NCBI RefSeq assembly: GCF_030499575.1
Contig: NZ_JASTLC010000001.1
Coordinates: 8,022,001-8,086,000 of the forward strand
Length of the DNA: 64,000 nucleotides
DNA from: Streptomyces sp. DG2A-72
Lineage (GTDB): Bacteria; Actinomycetota; Actinomycetes; Streptomycetales; Streptomycetaceae
Reading direction: 5' to 3'
Of the stretch, positions 44,630-53,839 are shown in pieces. Position 1 is the first letter of the stretch. Each line of letters begins with the position of its first letter. A program made the position numbers and the translations under genes. The notes under the pieces are model-generated. The model did no database searches. It saw only the letters and a program-made list of their open reading frames with translations, and had not been told where the DNA came from.

Positions 44630-45253
44630 ATGTCCACGACCCCGGTCGACTTCTGGTTCGACCCGCTGTGCCCCTGGACCTGGACGACGTCCCGCTGGCT
44701 GCTGGAGGTGGCGGGGCAGCGGGACCTGGAGATCCACTGGCAGGTGATGAGCCTCGCCGTCCTCAATGAGGGCCGGCTCGACCAGATCCCGGAGGAATTC
44801 CACGAGTTGCTCGGCCCGAAGGGCCTGCGCCCGGTCCGGGTGCTCGCAGCGGTCGGCCAGAAGTCCGGAACCGAGGCCGTCGGCCGTCTCTACACCGAGC
44901 TCGGCATCCGCTTCCACGAGCGGGGCCGTACCCCGGACCTGGACACCATCACCGAGGCCCTGTCCGCCGCCGGCCTCCCCGCGGACCTCGTCTCGCACGC
45001 CGACTCCGAGGCGTACGACGTCGAAGTCCGCGCCTCCCACCAGCGCGGCCAGGACCAGGTCGGCGAGGAGTCCGGCAGCCCGATCATCGGCGTGCCCGGC
45101 GCGTCGGGCGACCGGGTTGCCTTCTTCGGTCCGATCGTCACACCGATCCCGCGCGGCGAGACGGCCGTCCGCCTCTGGGACGCCACCCTCCTCGCCGCCT
45201 CCGTCCCGGGCTTCGCGGAACTCAAGCGAGCACGGGCGGGCGAAAAACCCTGA
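44630..45253 (+). CDS. DsbA-like mycothiol-dependent nitroreductase (Rv2466c-type)
   Basis: The 207-aa thioredoxin-fold protein has the active site CPWTW in FDPLCPWTWTTSRWLLEV, as in mycothiol-dependent Rv2466c, and a late ESGSPIIGVPGASGDRVAFFGP cis-Pro region. Such proteins reduce electrophilic compounds with mycothiol, the main thiol of actinomycetes. It ends the redox group 41568-45253 and may defend against reactive quinones. ATG at 44630 follows AAGGAG. Confidence 0.82.
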   Translation: MSTTPVDFWFDPLCPWTWTTSRWLLEVAGQRDLEIHWQVMSLAVLNEGRLDQIPEEFHELLGPKGLRPVRVLAAVGQKSGTEAVGRLYTELGIRFHERGRTPDLDTITEALSAAGLPADLVSHADSEAYDVEVRASHQRGQDQVGEESGSPIIGVPGASGDRVAFFGPIVTPIPRGETAVRLWDATLLAASVPGFAELKRARAGEKP

Positions 45254-45340
45254 GGGTGCCCGGGAACATCCGCTGTAGGTTGTGGGGGCCCGCCGATAAC
45301 GAGAATCCACAGTTCAGACGGCCCTTCGAGGTTACCCACC

Positions 45341-46810
45341 GTGTTCCTGACGATCACCACCACCGGCACCGAAGAACGCCCCGCCACCAACCTCGGCTTC
45401 CTGCTGCACAAGCATCCCGAGAAAGCGCAGGCGTTCTCCACGTCCTACGGCACGGCGCACGTCCTCTACCCCGAGGCGGACGCCGAGCGCTGCACGGCGG
45501 CGCTGTTGCTGGAGGTCGACGCGGTGGCGCTGGTCCGGCGCAGAAAGGGCAAGGGACGGGGCGGCGCGCCCGACGCGGCGCTCGCGCAGTATGTGAACGA
45601 CCGCCCGTACGCGGCCTCCTCACTGCTCGCGGTGGCCCTGAGCGGCGTGTTCTCCAGCGCGATGAAGGGCACCTGCACCGCACGGCCCGAACTCCCGCAG
45701 CAGGTACGTCCGTTGCGCATCGAGGTGCCCGCGCTGCCCGCCCGCGGCGGCCCCGACCTCGTACGAGGTCTCTTCGAGCCGCTCGGGTGGACGGTCACCG
45801 TCGAACCCGTGGCCCTGGACGTGGAGTTCCCTGAGTGGGGCGACTCGCGGTACGTCCGTCTCGTGCTGGAGTCAGAGTCGCTCACCCTCGCCGAGGCCCT
45901 GCGCCACCTGTACGTCCTGCTGCCCGTCCTCGACGACGCCAAGCACTACTGGGTGTCCCCCGACGAGGTCGACAAGCTGCTGCGGGCGGGTGAGGGCTGG
46001 CTGCCCGCGCACCCGGAGCAGAAGCTGATCACCAGCCGGTATCTGTCGCGGCGCTGGTCGCTGACCCGGCAGGCGATGGAGCGGCTGGAGCTGGTGCGGC
46101 TGGCCGAGGCGGACGACGCCGAGGTGGAGGAGATCGACAACGCGGTGGAGGCGGAGACCGAGACGGAGGAGCGGCCGACCCCGCTCGCCGAGCAGCGCCG
46201 GGACGCCATCATCGCCGCGCTCGGCACGTCCGGCGCCGCCCGCGTGCTCGATCTCGGCTGCGGGCAGGGCCAGTTGGTGCAGGCGCTGCTCAAGGACCAG
46301 CGGTTCACCGAGATCGTGGGCGTCGACGTGTCGATGCGGGCGCTCACCATCGCCTCCCGCCGGCTCAAGCTGGACCGCATGGGCGAGCGCCAGGCCGCGC
46401 GCGTCAAGCTCTTCCAGGGCTCGCTCGCCTACACCGACAACCGCCTCAAGGGCTACGACGCCGCCGTGCTCAGCGAGGTCGTCGAGCACCTCGACCTGCC
46501 ACGGCTGCCCGCCCTGGAGTACGCGGTGTTCGGCTCCGCCCGCCCCCGGACGGTCCTCGTGACCACCCCGAACGTCGAGTACAACGTCCGCTGGGAGTCC
46601 CTCCCGGCCGGCCACGTCCGGCACGGCGACCACCGCTTCGAGTGGACGCGGGAGGAGTTCCGGAACTGGGCCGGCGCCGTCGCCGAACGACACGGGTACG
46701 GCGTGGAGTTCATACCTGTGGGACCCGACGACCCCGAGGTGGGACCGCCCACGCAGATGGCCGTATTCCGTATGAAGACCACGAACGAGAAGGAGGCGAA
46801 GGCCGCATGA
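45341..46810 (+). CDS. hen1: 3'-terminal RNA ribose 2'-O-methyltransferase Hen1
   Basis: The 489-aa protein has an N-terminal bacterial Hen1 domain (about 1-240: FLTITTTGTEERPATNLGFLL) and a C-terminal methyltransferase with VLDLGCGQGQLVQALL, the metal site EVVEHLD and GDHRFEWTREEF. It adds 2'-O-methyl to the broken 3' end of RNA so repaired sites cannot be re-cut by the same ribotoxin. It overlaps the Pnkp gene by 4 bp (ATGA); the two proteins form a complex. Start: GTG at 45341. Confidence 0.93.
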   Translation: MFLTITTTGTEERPATNLGFLLHKHPEKAQAFSTSYGTAHVLYPEADAERCTAALLLEVDAVALVRRRKGKGRGGAPDAALAQYVNDRPYAASSLLAVALSGVFSSAMKGTCTARPELPQQVRPLRIEVPALPARGGPDLVRGLFEPLGWTVTVEPVALDVEFPEWGDSRYVRLVLESESLTLAEALRHLYVLLPVLDDAKHYWVSPDEVDKLLRAGEGWLPAHPEQKLITSRYLSRRWSLTRQAMERLELVRLAEADDAEVEEIDNAVEAETETEERPTPLAEQRRDAIIAALGTSGAARVLDLGCGQGQLVQALLKDQRFTEIVGVDVSMRALTIASRRLKLDRMGERQAARVKLFQGSLAYTDNRLKGYDAAVLSEVVEHLDLPRLPALEYAVFGSARPRTVLVTTPNVEYNVRWESLPAGHVRHGDHRFEWTREEFRNWAGAVAERHGYGVEFIPVGPDDPEVGPPTQMAVFRMKTTNEKEAKAA

Positions 46811-49365
46811 CCGAGACCCGCACGGGACGCACCCTGCCCGTCACCGACCTCTCCCTCGTGGTGCTCATCGGCGCCTCCGGCTCGGGCAAGTCCACCTTCG
46901 CCCGCCGGAACTTCAAGCCCACCGAGGTCATCTCCTCCGACTTCTGCCGCGGCCTGGTCTCCGACGACGAGGACGACCAGTCCGCCACCCGTGACGCCTT
47001 CGACGTCCTGCACTACATCGCGGGCAAGCGCCTCGCCGCAGGCCGTCGTACGGTCGTCGACGCGACCAGCGTGCAGTCGGACGCCCGGCGCCAGCTGGTC
47101 GAGCTGGCCCGGCAGTACGACGTGCTGCCCATAGCCATCGTGCTCGACGTGCCCGAAGAGGTGTGCGCCGAGCGCAACGCCGCCCGCAGCGACCGCGCCG
47201 ACATGCCGCGCCGGGTCATCCAGCGCCACACCCGCGAACTCCGCCGCTCCCTACGGCACTTGGAGCGCGAGGGCTTCCGCAAGGTGCACATCCTCCGGGG
47301 TGTCGAGGAGGTCGAGAACGCGTCGATCGTCACCGAGAAGCGGTTCAACGACCTGACCCACCTCACCGGCCCCTTCGACATCATCGGCGACATCCACGGC
47401 TGCGCCTCCGAACTGGACTCCCTGCTCGGCAAGTTGGGCTACGCCGACGGCGTCCACCCCGACGGCCGTACGGCGGTCTTCGTCGGCGACCTCGTCGACC
47501 GCGGCCCGGACAGCCCGGGCGTGCTGCGCCGCGTGATGTCGATGGTCGGCTCCGGGAACGCACTGTGCGTGCCGGGCAACCACGAGAACAAGTACGGCCG
47601 CTACCTGAAAGGCCGCAAGGTCCAGCACACGCACGGACTGGCGGAAACCATCGAGCAGATGGAGGGGCAGTCGGACGAATTCCTCGCCGAGGTAAGGGAG
47701 TTCATCGACGGCCTGGTCAGCCACTACGTCCTCGACGGCGGCCGGCTCGTCGTCTGCCACGCCGGACTGCCGGAGAAGTACCACGGCCGCACCTCCGGGC
47801 GGGTGCGCTCGCACGCGCTGTACGGCGACACCACCGGCGAGACGGACGAGTTCGGGCTGCCGGTGCGCTACCCGTGGGCCGAGGACTACCGGGGCCGGGC
47901 GGCGGTGGTCTACGGCCACACTCCCGTGCCCGAGGCCACCTGGCTCAACAACACCATCTGCCTCGACACCGGCGCCGTCTTCGGCGGCAAGCTGACCGCG
48001 CTGCGCTGGCCGGAGCGGGAACTGGTCGACGTACCGGCGGAGCGGGTCTGGTACGAGCCGACCAAGCCGCTGCGGACCGAGGCGCCCGGCGGAGCTGCAT
48101 TTTATTGGTCAGGGGGCGGCCGGCCGCTCGACCTTGCCGACGTGCAGGGGCGCAGGGTGGTCGAGACCCGGCACCAGGGCCGTGTCTCGGTCCGCGAGGA
48201 GAACGCGGCCGCGGCCCTGGAGGTCATGAGCCGTTTCGCCGTCGACCCGCGGCTGCTGCCGTACCTGCCGCCGACCATGGCACCGACGGCCACCTCGCAC
48301 ATCGACGGCTACTTGGAGCATCCGGCCGAGGCCTTCGCGCAGTACCGGGAGGACGACGTCGAGCGGGTCGTGTGCGAGGAGAAGCACATGGGTTCGCGTG
48401 CGGTGGCGCTGGTGTGCCGGGACGCGGAGGCGGCGCGGAAGCGGTTCGGGGTGGATGGCCCCACCGGCTCCCTCTACACCCGTACCGGACGGCCGTTCTT
48501 CGACGACGGTTCGGTGACGGAGTCGGTTCTGGACTGGGTCCGGGCCGCCGTGACCCAGGCCGGCCTGTGGGACGAGCTGGAGACGGACTGGCTGCTGCTC
48601 GACGCCGAGTTGATGCCGTGGTCGCTGAAGGCGTCCGGCCTGCTGCGGTCGCAGTACGCGGCCGTGGGCGCCGCGTCCGGGGCGGTGTTCCCGGGCGCGC
48701 TCGCCGCGCTGGAGGGTGCGGCGGCGCGGGGCGTGGAGGTGGCGGACCTGCTGGCGCGGCAGCGCGAACGGGCCGCGGACGCCGCCGCGTTCACGGAGTC
48801 GTACCGCCGCTACTGCTGGACCACGGACGGCCTCGCCGGCGTCCGCCTGGCCCCGTTCCAGATCCTCGCCGTGCAGGGCCGCAGCCTCGCGGACCTGCCG
48901 CACGACCAGCAGCTCACCCTGCTCGACCGCCTTGTCGAGCACGACACGACCGGGCTGCTGCAGACCACCCGCCGGCTGTACGTCGACACCGCCGACCCGG
49001 AGTCGGTGCAGGCGGGCGTCGACTGGTGGCTGGAGATGACGGGGCGCGGCGGCGAGGGCATGGTCGTCAAGCCGGTCGGGGCAGTTGTGCGCAGTTCCCA
49101 GGGCCGCCTGGTGCAGCCCGGCATCAAGTGCCGGGGCCGTGAGTACCTGCGGATCATCTACGGTCCCGAATACACGCGCCCCGAGAACCTCGCCCGTCTC
49201 CGCTCCCGCTTCCTCAACCACAAGCGCTCCCTCGCGATCCGCGAGTACGCGCTGGGCCTGGAGGCACTGGACCGGCTGGCGGAGGGCGAGCCGCTGTGGC
49301 GGGTGCACGAGGCGGTGTTCGGGGTGCTGGCGCTGGAGTCGGAGCCGGTCGACCCGCGGCTGTGA
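46807..49365 (+). CDS. pnkp: Polynucleotide kinase-phosphatase-ligase (Pnkp) of RNA repair
   Basis: The 852-aa protein has three modules: a 5' kinase with P-loop GASGSGKST at about residue 23; a metallophosphoesterase with DIIGDIHG, VFVGDLVDRGPDSPG and PGNHENK (about 180-430); and a C-terminal nucleotidyltransferase with Lys526 in EEKHMG as adenylation site. It heals and seals RNA breaks, working with Hen1. Both genes form an operon, as in other bacteria. The pair may respond to RNA-cleaving toxins or phage defence; the trigger is not encoded next to it. Confidence 0.94.
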   Translation: MTETRTGRTLPVTDLSLVVLIGASGSGKSTFARRNFKPTEVISSDFCRGLVSDDEDDQSATRDAFDVLHYIAGKRLAAGRRTVVDATSVQSDARRQLVELARQYDVLPIAIVLDVPEEVCAERNAARSDRADMPRRVIQRHTRELRRSLRHLEREGFRKVHILRGVEEVENASIVTEKRFNDLTHLTGPFDIIGDIHGCASELDSLLGKLGYADGVHPDGRTAVFVGDLVDRGPDSPGVLRRVMSMVGSGNALCVPGNHENKYGRYLKGRKVQHTHGLAETIEQMEGQSDEFLAEVREFIDGLVSHYVLDGGRLVVCHAGLPEKYHGRTSGRVRSHALYGDTTGETDEFGLPVRYPWAEDYRGRAAVVYGHTPVPEATWLNNTICLDTGAVFGGKLTALRWPERELVDVPAERVWYEPTKPLRTEAPGGAAFYWSGGGRPLDLADVQGRRVVETRHQGRVSVREENAAAALEVMSRFAVDPRLLPYLPPTMAPTATSHIDGYLEHPAEAFAQYREDDVERVVCEEKHMGSRAVALVCRDAEAARKRFGVDGPTGSLYTRTGRPFFDDGSVTESVLDWVRAAVTQAGLWDELETDWLLLDAELMPWSLKASGLLRSQYAAVGAASGAVFPGALAALEGAAARGVEVADLLARQRERAADAAAFTESYRRYCWTTDGLAGVRLAPFQILAVQGRSLADLPHDQQLTLLDRLVEHDTTGLLQTTRRLYVDTADPESVQAGVDWWLEMTGRGGEGMVVKPVGAVVRSSQGRLVQPGIKCRGREYLRIIYGPEYTRPENLARLRSRFLNHKRSLAIREYALGLEALDRLAEGEPLWRVHEAVFGVLALESEPVDPRL

Positions 49366-49409
49366 CCAGGGGCTGCACCGGTGGCACGCGGTGGTGACCG
49401 GGGCTCGCG

Positions 49410-50303
49410 CTAACCCGCGAGCCGCAACCGCTCCCCGCACACCCCCAACCGCACCGACTGCCCCCACGTCAGCTCCAGGGCGTCGGTCTCCATCCCGTCC
49501 CCGAAGGCGATCAGCCGCTCGGACTCGACGGTGACACGGAGGCGGCCGGGGCCTGAGAGCTCGCCCGCCACCAGGAACGTGCCGGTGGCGGGCGACGGCC
49601 AGGCCTCCCGGACGAACCAGAGCAGCCGTTCCTCGGAGGGGGTGGGCAACCGCAGCTGCCCGCCTCGCTCCTGCCACACCGAGCGGAGCCATCCGGTCGC
49701 CCCCGTGCCGGTGCCGACGATCACACCGGAGGAGGCCTGGGCCTCGACGACACCCCCGTCGTCGTCGAGGCCCAGGCGGTAGCGGGCGGTCTGGTGTCCG
49801 GCGGCGCCCAGATAGATCTCGTTCAGCGCGACGAGGCGCTGGGTGTCGTCGGCGACCGCCTCGACCATGGTGAGTTCGTCCGTGCCGGCCGTGGCCGCGG
49901 ACGGCAGCAGCTTCGCCGCGTCGGCGGGGCGGTGGCGGACCAGGACACCCGGGTTGCGTCCGGGGTCCGTGTCGAATCCCAACACCGGCTGCCCGGCCAG
50001 GTATTTGGCCGCATTCGCCACCAGACCGTCCTGACCGACCACGACCACCACGTCCTCCGGTGCGAACAGGAAACGGTCCAAGTCGGCGCGCTCCACCTGC
50101 GCCTGACGCCACGTCAACGGGATCGCGGAGGTCACCTCGGCCAGGGCTCTGCGTGTGCGGCGATGGCGGTCCGCGATCTCCTCGATGTCCAGGCCGCGGG
50201 AGCGGAGGAAGAAGGCGGCCTGGCCGTGCGTGCCGTGCCGGGCCACCAACTCCTCGTACTCCGTGGTGCGATGGACGAGCACGGCCCGCGGGGCGAGACT
50301 CAC
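49410..50303 (-). CDS. NAD kinase-like protein
   Basis: The 297-aa protein has the NAD kinase signatures VVVVGQDGLVANAAKYL (GxDG in place of GGDG), NEIYLGAAGHQTARYRL and SSGVIVGTGTGATGW. The first motif has Gln for the usual second Gly, so activity needs testing. It is co-translated with the SPFH gene upstream (GTGA overlap). A membrane-associated nucleotide-modifying or sensing unit with the SPFH protein is an inference. The start GTG at 50303 follows from the overlap. Confidence 0.78.
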   Translation of the reverse strand: MSLAPRAVLVHRTTEYEELVARHGTHGQAAFFLRSRGLDIEEIADRHRRTRRALAEVTSAIPLTWRQAQVERADLDRFLFAPEDVVVVVGQDGLVANAAKYLAGQPVLGFDTDPGRNPGVLVRHRPADAAKLLPSAATAGTDELTMVEAVADDTQRLVALNEIYLGAAGHQTARYRLGLDDDGGVVEAQASSGVIVGTGTGATGWLRSVWQERGGQLRLPTPSEERLLWFVREAWPSPATGTFLVAGELSGPGRLRVTVESERLIAFGDGMETDALELTWGQSVRLGVCGERLRLAG

Positions 50304-51337
50304 GCCCGTTCCCCGTCGCCGAGCCGGGCGAGCAGGCCCGTGAGCACGTCCGGCGAGATGGTCACGCTGTCGATCTGCGGCAGGTTCTCCGCGAGGCGTG
50401 TGCCGGTCAGGGCGTGCAGGGTCGCCACGTCGACCTCCGCGTGCACCCGCAGCCAGGCCGCCTGTGCCTCGGCTCGCGCCGCACCGACCTCGCGCGCACC
50501 CTCGGCCTCCGCGCGGGCCAGCCGTACGGAACGGGCCGCCTCCGCCTCCGCCAGCTTCACCGTGCGTGCCGCCTCGGCCTGCGCCCGTACCGCGTCGGCC
50601 GCTGCCTGCTCCTCCGCCTCGCGGCGGGCGTTCGTGCCGCGCTGGTCGACCAACTGCTCCTCGCGGCGGGCGAGTTCGATGCGGCTGTCCAGCTCGTTCT
50701 CGGCGATCGCCCGCTCCCGCTCGACGGCCACGGCACGCCGTTCGTACGTCGCCCGGTCGGCGTCCTGCTGGATCTGCTCGCGGGCGGGGGTGCGCAGGGC
50801 CCGCTCCACCTCCGGCTCCGGACGCAGGGCGACCACGCGTACGGCGACCACCTCGATGCCCGTGGCCGGCAGCCGGGGTTCCGCCGCAAGGCCCGCCGCG
50901 ACACGTTCGCGCACCGCCGTCACGCCGTCCACGAGCGCCGACGACAGCGACGTACGGGTGAGGACGTCCAGCGCGTGCTGCTGGGCCGTCTCCGTCAGCA
51001 GGGTGCCCAGCTGCTCCAGGGGAGCGCCGCGCCAGGCGCCGGTGTCGGGGTCGATGGAGAAGTCGAGGCGGGCGGCGGCGAGGGCGGGGTCGGCGATCCG
51101 GTAGGTGACCGTCGCCTGGACCGCGACGTCCTGGAAGTCGGACGTACGGGCATGGAAGGTCATCGCCAGTTCGCGGTCGTCGACCGGCACCTCCGAGAGC
51201 GCGGCGGTCAGGGAGCGGAACCAGAAGCTCAGTCCCGGGCCGTCGTGCACGAGCTTGCCGGAGCGGTGGTGGCGGATGTGTGCCGTCGGAGCGCCCCGCA
51301 GATGGCGCCGGCCCAGGCGCCGGGTGATGTCGGCCAT
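50300..51337 (-). CDS. SPFH/band 7-domain protein
   Basis: The 345-aa protein has an SPFH domain (about residues 30-190, VSEVPVDDRELAMTFHARTSD-like beta region through RVVALRPEPEVERAL) and a long Glu/Arg/Ala-rich coiled coil (about 190-300, EQIQQDADRATYERRAVAVE). SPFH proteins assemble into membrane-microdomain cages. No signal peptide or clear transmembrane segment is visible, so membrane attachment would need a partner. It forms a two-gene operon with the NAD kinase-like gene and is divergent from arginine deiminase across a region with paired inverted repeats. Confidence 0.82.
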   Translation of the reverse strand: MADITRRLGRRHLRGAPTAHIRHHRSGKLVHDGPGLSFWFRSLTAALSEVPVDDRELAMTFHARTSDFQDVAVQATVTYRIADPALAAARLDFSIDPDTGAWRGAPLEQLGTLLTETAQQHALDVLTRTSLSSALVDGVTAVRERVAAGLAAEPRLPATGIEVVAVRVVALRPEPEVERALRTPAREQIQQDADRATYERRAVAVERERAIAENELDSRIELARREEQLVDQRGTNARREAEEQAAADAVRAQAEAARTVKLAEAEAARSVRLARAEAEGAREVGAARAEAQAAWLRVHAEVDVATLHALTGTRLAENLPQIDSVTISPDVLTGLLARLGDGERA

Positions 51338-51352
51338 GAGACCCCCTCGTTT

Positions 51353-51401
51353 TCGTCATGTAGACGATAAGCCTGAGGCCTGCTTGTCGTCAAGAGGACG
51401 A
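51353..51401. promoter_or_regulatory. Twin operator in divergent SPFH/arcA promoter
   Basis: TCGTC-ATGTA-GACGA at 51353-51367 and TCGTC-AAGAG-GACGA at 51387-51401 are two inverted repeats with the same 5-bp arms and 5-bp spacer, their centres 34 bp apart. They fill the intergenic space between the SPFH gene and the arginine deiminase gene. One dimeric regulator could bind both and control the two genes. The regulator is unknown. Confidence 0.65.
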
Positions 51402-51457
51402 AAAGGGAAACGGTCAAGCAGTGGGTGAACCCGGTCGTCGATGGTCAGGATGGAGTC

Positions 51458-52681
51458 ATGGGATTCCATGTCGACTCCGAGGCCGGGCGGCTGCGCCGCG
51501 TCATCCTGCACCGGCCGGATCTCGAGCTCAAAAGGCTCACCCCCAGCAACAAGGACGCGCTCCTCTTCGACGACTTGCTCTGGGTGCGCCGGGCGCGCGC
51601 CGAGCACGACGGGTTCGCCGATGTGCTGCGCGACCGCGGTGTCGCCGTCCATCTCTTCGGCGAGCTGCTCACCGAGGCCCTGGAGATCCCGGTGGCCCGT
51701 GCGCTCGTCCTGGACCGCGTCTTCGATGAGAAGGAGTACGGGGTACTCGCCACCGATCACCTCCGGGCCGCCTTCGAATCACTGCCCGCCGACGAACTCG
51801 CGGAACTGCTCGTCGGCGGAATGACCAAGCGCGAATTCCTCGACGTCCACCCGGAGCCGACCTCCGTCCGCTTCCATGTCATGGACCTCGACGACTTCCT
51901 CCTCGCCCCCCTGCCCAATCACCTCTTCACCCGCGACACCTCCGCCTGGATCTATGACGGCGTCTCCGTCAACGCCATGAGATGGCCCGCCCGGCAGCGC
52001 GAGACCGTGCACTTCGAGGCGATCTACCGGCACCATCCGCTGTTCCGTGACGAAACGTTCCACGTCTGGTCCGAGGGACAGGCCGACTACCCGTCCACCA
52101 TCGAGGGCGGCGACGTCCTGGTGATCGGCAACGGTGCCGTCCTCATCGGGATGAGTGAGCGGACGACCCCCCAGGCCGTCGAGATGCTCGCCCACAAGCT
52201 GTTCGCCGCCGGCTCCGCCGAGACGATCGTGGCCCTCGACATGCCCAAGCGGCGGGCCTTCATGCACCTCGACACCGTGATGACGATGGTCGACGGCGAC
52301 ACCTTCACCCAGTACGCGGGGCTCGGCATGCTCCGCTCGTACACCATCGAACCGGGCGTCGCCGACAAGGAGCTGAAGGTCACCGACCATCCGCCGGAGC
52401 ACATGCACCGCGCGATCGCCGCCGCGCTGGGCCTCAGCGAGATCCGCGTCCTGACCGCGACCCAGGACGTGCACGCGGCCGAGCGCGAGCAGTGGGACGA
52501 CGGCTGCAACGTCCTCGCCGTCGAGCCGGGTGTCGTCGTCGCCTACGAGCGCAACGCCACCACCAACACGCATCTGCGCAAGCAGGGCATCGAGGTGATC
52601 GAGATCCCGGGCAGCGAGCTGGGGCGGGGGAGGGGCGGGCCGCGGTGCATGAGCTGTCCGGTCGAGCGGGCGGCCGTATAG
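51458..52681 (+). CDS. arcA: Arginine deiminase
   Basis: The 407-aa enzyme has the ADI N-terminal [18 protein letters not shown], the [12 protein letters not shown] substrate loop, [11 protein letters not shown], and nucleophile Cys397 in [12 protein letters not shown]. It hydrolyses arginine to citrulline and ammonia. Start: ATG 51458, preceded by GGATGGAG; an in-frame GTG at 51425 has a poorer ribosome site. Ornithine carbamoyltransferase follows 60 bp later, giving the first two steps of the ADI pathway; carbamate kinase is not in the window. Confidence 0.95.
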   Translation: MGFHVDSEAGRLRRVILHRPDLELKRLTPSNKDALLFDDLLWVRRARAEHDGFADVLRDRGVAVHLFGELLTEALEIPVARALVLDRVFDEKEYGVLATDHLRAAFESLPADELAELLVGGMTKREFLDVHPEPTSVRFHVMDLDDFLLAPLPNHLFTRDTSAWIYDGVSVNAMRWPARQRETVHFEAIYRHHPLFRDETFHVWSEGQADYPSTIEGGDVLVIGNGAVLIGMSERTTPQAVEMLAHKLFAAGSAETIVALDMPKRRAFMHLDTVMTMVDGDTFTQYAGLGMLRSYTIEPGVADKELKVTDHPPEHMHRAIAAALGLSEIRVLTATQDVHAAEREQWDDGCNVLAVEPGVVVAYERNATTNTHLRKQGIEVIEIPGSELGRGRGGPRCMSCPVERAAV

Positions 52682-52695
52682 AAATTCTGAATTTC
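52681..52695 (+). promoter_or_regulatory. Inverted repeat upstream of arcB, possible ARG box
   Basis: GAAATT-CTG-AATTTC is a perfect 6-bp inverted repeat, flanked by CGTATA on each side, and begins at the last base of the arcA stop codon. It is AT-rich in a GC-rich genome and sits 47 bp upstream of the OTC start. The TGAAT core resembles arginine-repressor boxes, and TATAGA motifs may also be promoter -10 elements. Confidence 0.5.
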
Positions 52696-52741
52696 GTATA
52701 GACTTCCATTGGTCCTGTTCTCGCACCTCTGGAGCGCTCCC

Positions 52742-53749
52742 ATGGCGACAGTCCCGACCGCCTTCGCAGGCCGCCACTTCCTCAAGGAGCTGGACTTCGG
52801 CCAGGGGGAGTTCCTTGCCCTGATCGCGCTGTCCGCCGAGTTGAAGGCCGCCAAGAAGGCCGGGGCCGAGACGCGGTATCTGAGCGGGAAGAACATCGCG
52901 CTGATCTTCGAGAAGACCTCGACGCGCACCCGCTGCGCGTTCGAGGTCGCGGCGGCCGACCAGGGTGCCTCGACGACGTACCTCGACCCGTCGGGCTCAC
53001 AGATGGGCCACAAGGAGTCGGTGAAGGACACCGCGCGGGTCCTCGGCCGGATGTTCGACGCGATCGAGTACCGGGGCGACAGCCAGGCCGCCGTCGAGGA
53101 ACTCGCGGCACATGCGGGCGTGCCCGTCTACAACGGGCTCACCGACGACTGGCACCCCACGCAGATGCTGGCCGACGTGCTCACCATGACCGAGCACAGC
53201 AGCAAGCCGGTCCATGAGATCACCTACGCCTATCTCGGCGACGCCCGCTTCAACATGGGCAACTCCTACCTGGTCACCGGAGCCCTGCTCGGCATGGACG
53301 TACGGATCGTCGCGCCCCGGTCCTACTGGCCCGCCGAGGAGATCGTGGGCCACGCCCGCAAGCTGGCCGAGGCCAGCGGCGCCCGGATCACGCTCACCGA
53401 GTCCGTGGCCGAGGGCGTCCTGGGCGCCGACTTCGTCGCCACCGACGTCTGGGTGTCCATGGGGGAGCCCAAGGAGGTCTGGGACGAGCGGATCGTCGCG
53501 CTCGCGCCGTATGCCGTGACCATGGACGTGCTGCGCGCCACCGGCAACCCGGACGTCAAGTTCCTGCACTGCCTGCCCGCCTTCCACGACCTCGGCACGA
53601 AGGTCGCCCGCGAGATTCACGAGCGGCACGGGCTGGAGTCCCTGGAGGTCACGGACGAGGTGTTCGAGTCGGCGCACTCGGTCGTCTTCGATGAGGCGGA
53701 GAATCGGTTGCACACGATCAAGGCGGTCCTGGTGGCGACGTTGACTTGA
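52742..53749 (+). CDS. arcB: Ornithine carbamoyltransferase
   Basis: The 335-aa enzyme has the carbamoyl phosphate motif STRTR ([14 protein letters not shown]), the HPTQ motif in [10 protein letters not shown], and HCLPAFHD with the substrate Cys. In the ADI pathway it phosphorolyses citrulline to ornithine and carbamoyl phosphate; the anabolic direction is also possible. The position behind arcA supports the catabolic name. Start: ATG at 52742. Confidence 0.93.
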   Translation: MATVPTAFAGRHFLKELDFGQGEFLALIALSAELKAAKKAGAETRYLSGKNIALIFEKTSTRTRCAFEVAAADQGASTTYLDPSGSQMGHKESVKDTARVLGRMFDAIEYRGDSQAAVEELAAHAGVPVYNGLTDDWHPTQMLADVLTMTEHSSKPVHEITYAYLGDARFNMGNSYLVTGALLGMDVRIVAPRSYWPAEEIVGHARKLAEASGARITLTESVAEGVLGADFVATDVWVSMGEPKEVWDERIVALAPYAVTMDVLRATGNPDVKFLHCLPAFHDLGTKVAREIHERHGLESLEVTDEVFESAHSVVFDEAENRLHTIKAVLVATLT

Positions 53750-53797
53750 TTTCGGGGCAGCGCCGTGGGGGTGTGTCCCGTTTGCCGGCTGCCGGTC

Positions 53798-53835
53798 GTT
53801 TGTGGCTGGTCGCGCAGTTCCCCGCGCCCCTGGGG
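53798..53835 (+). repeat. Streptomyces-type intergenic repeat
   Basis: The stretch begins GTTTGTGGCTGGTCGCGCAG and continues TTCCCCGCGCCCCTGGGG. It is nearly identical to the copy at 10.33 kb, and inverted relative to the copy at 55.46 kb. It lies just after arcB and just before the end of the leftward ATP-binding regulator gene. Confidence 0.75.
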
Positions 53836-53839
53836 TGGG

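Noticed and set aside
50304..51359. Upstream extension of the NAD kinase-like frame over the SPFH gene
   Set aside because: The extension is a frame-shifted shadow of the SPFH gene; the GTG at 50303 overlapping the SPFH stop codon gives a normal-length protein.
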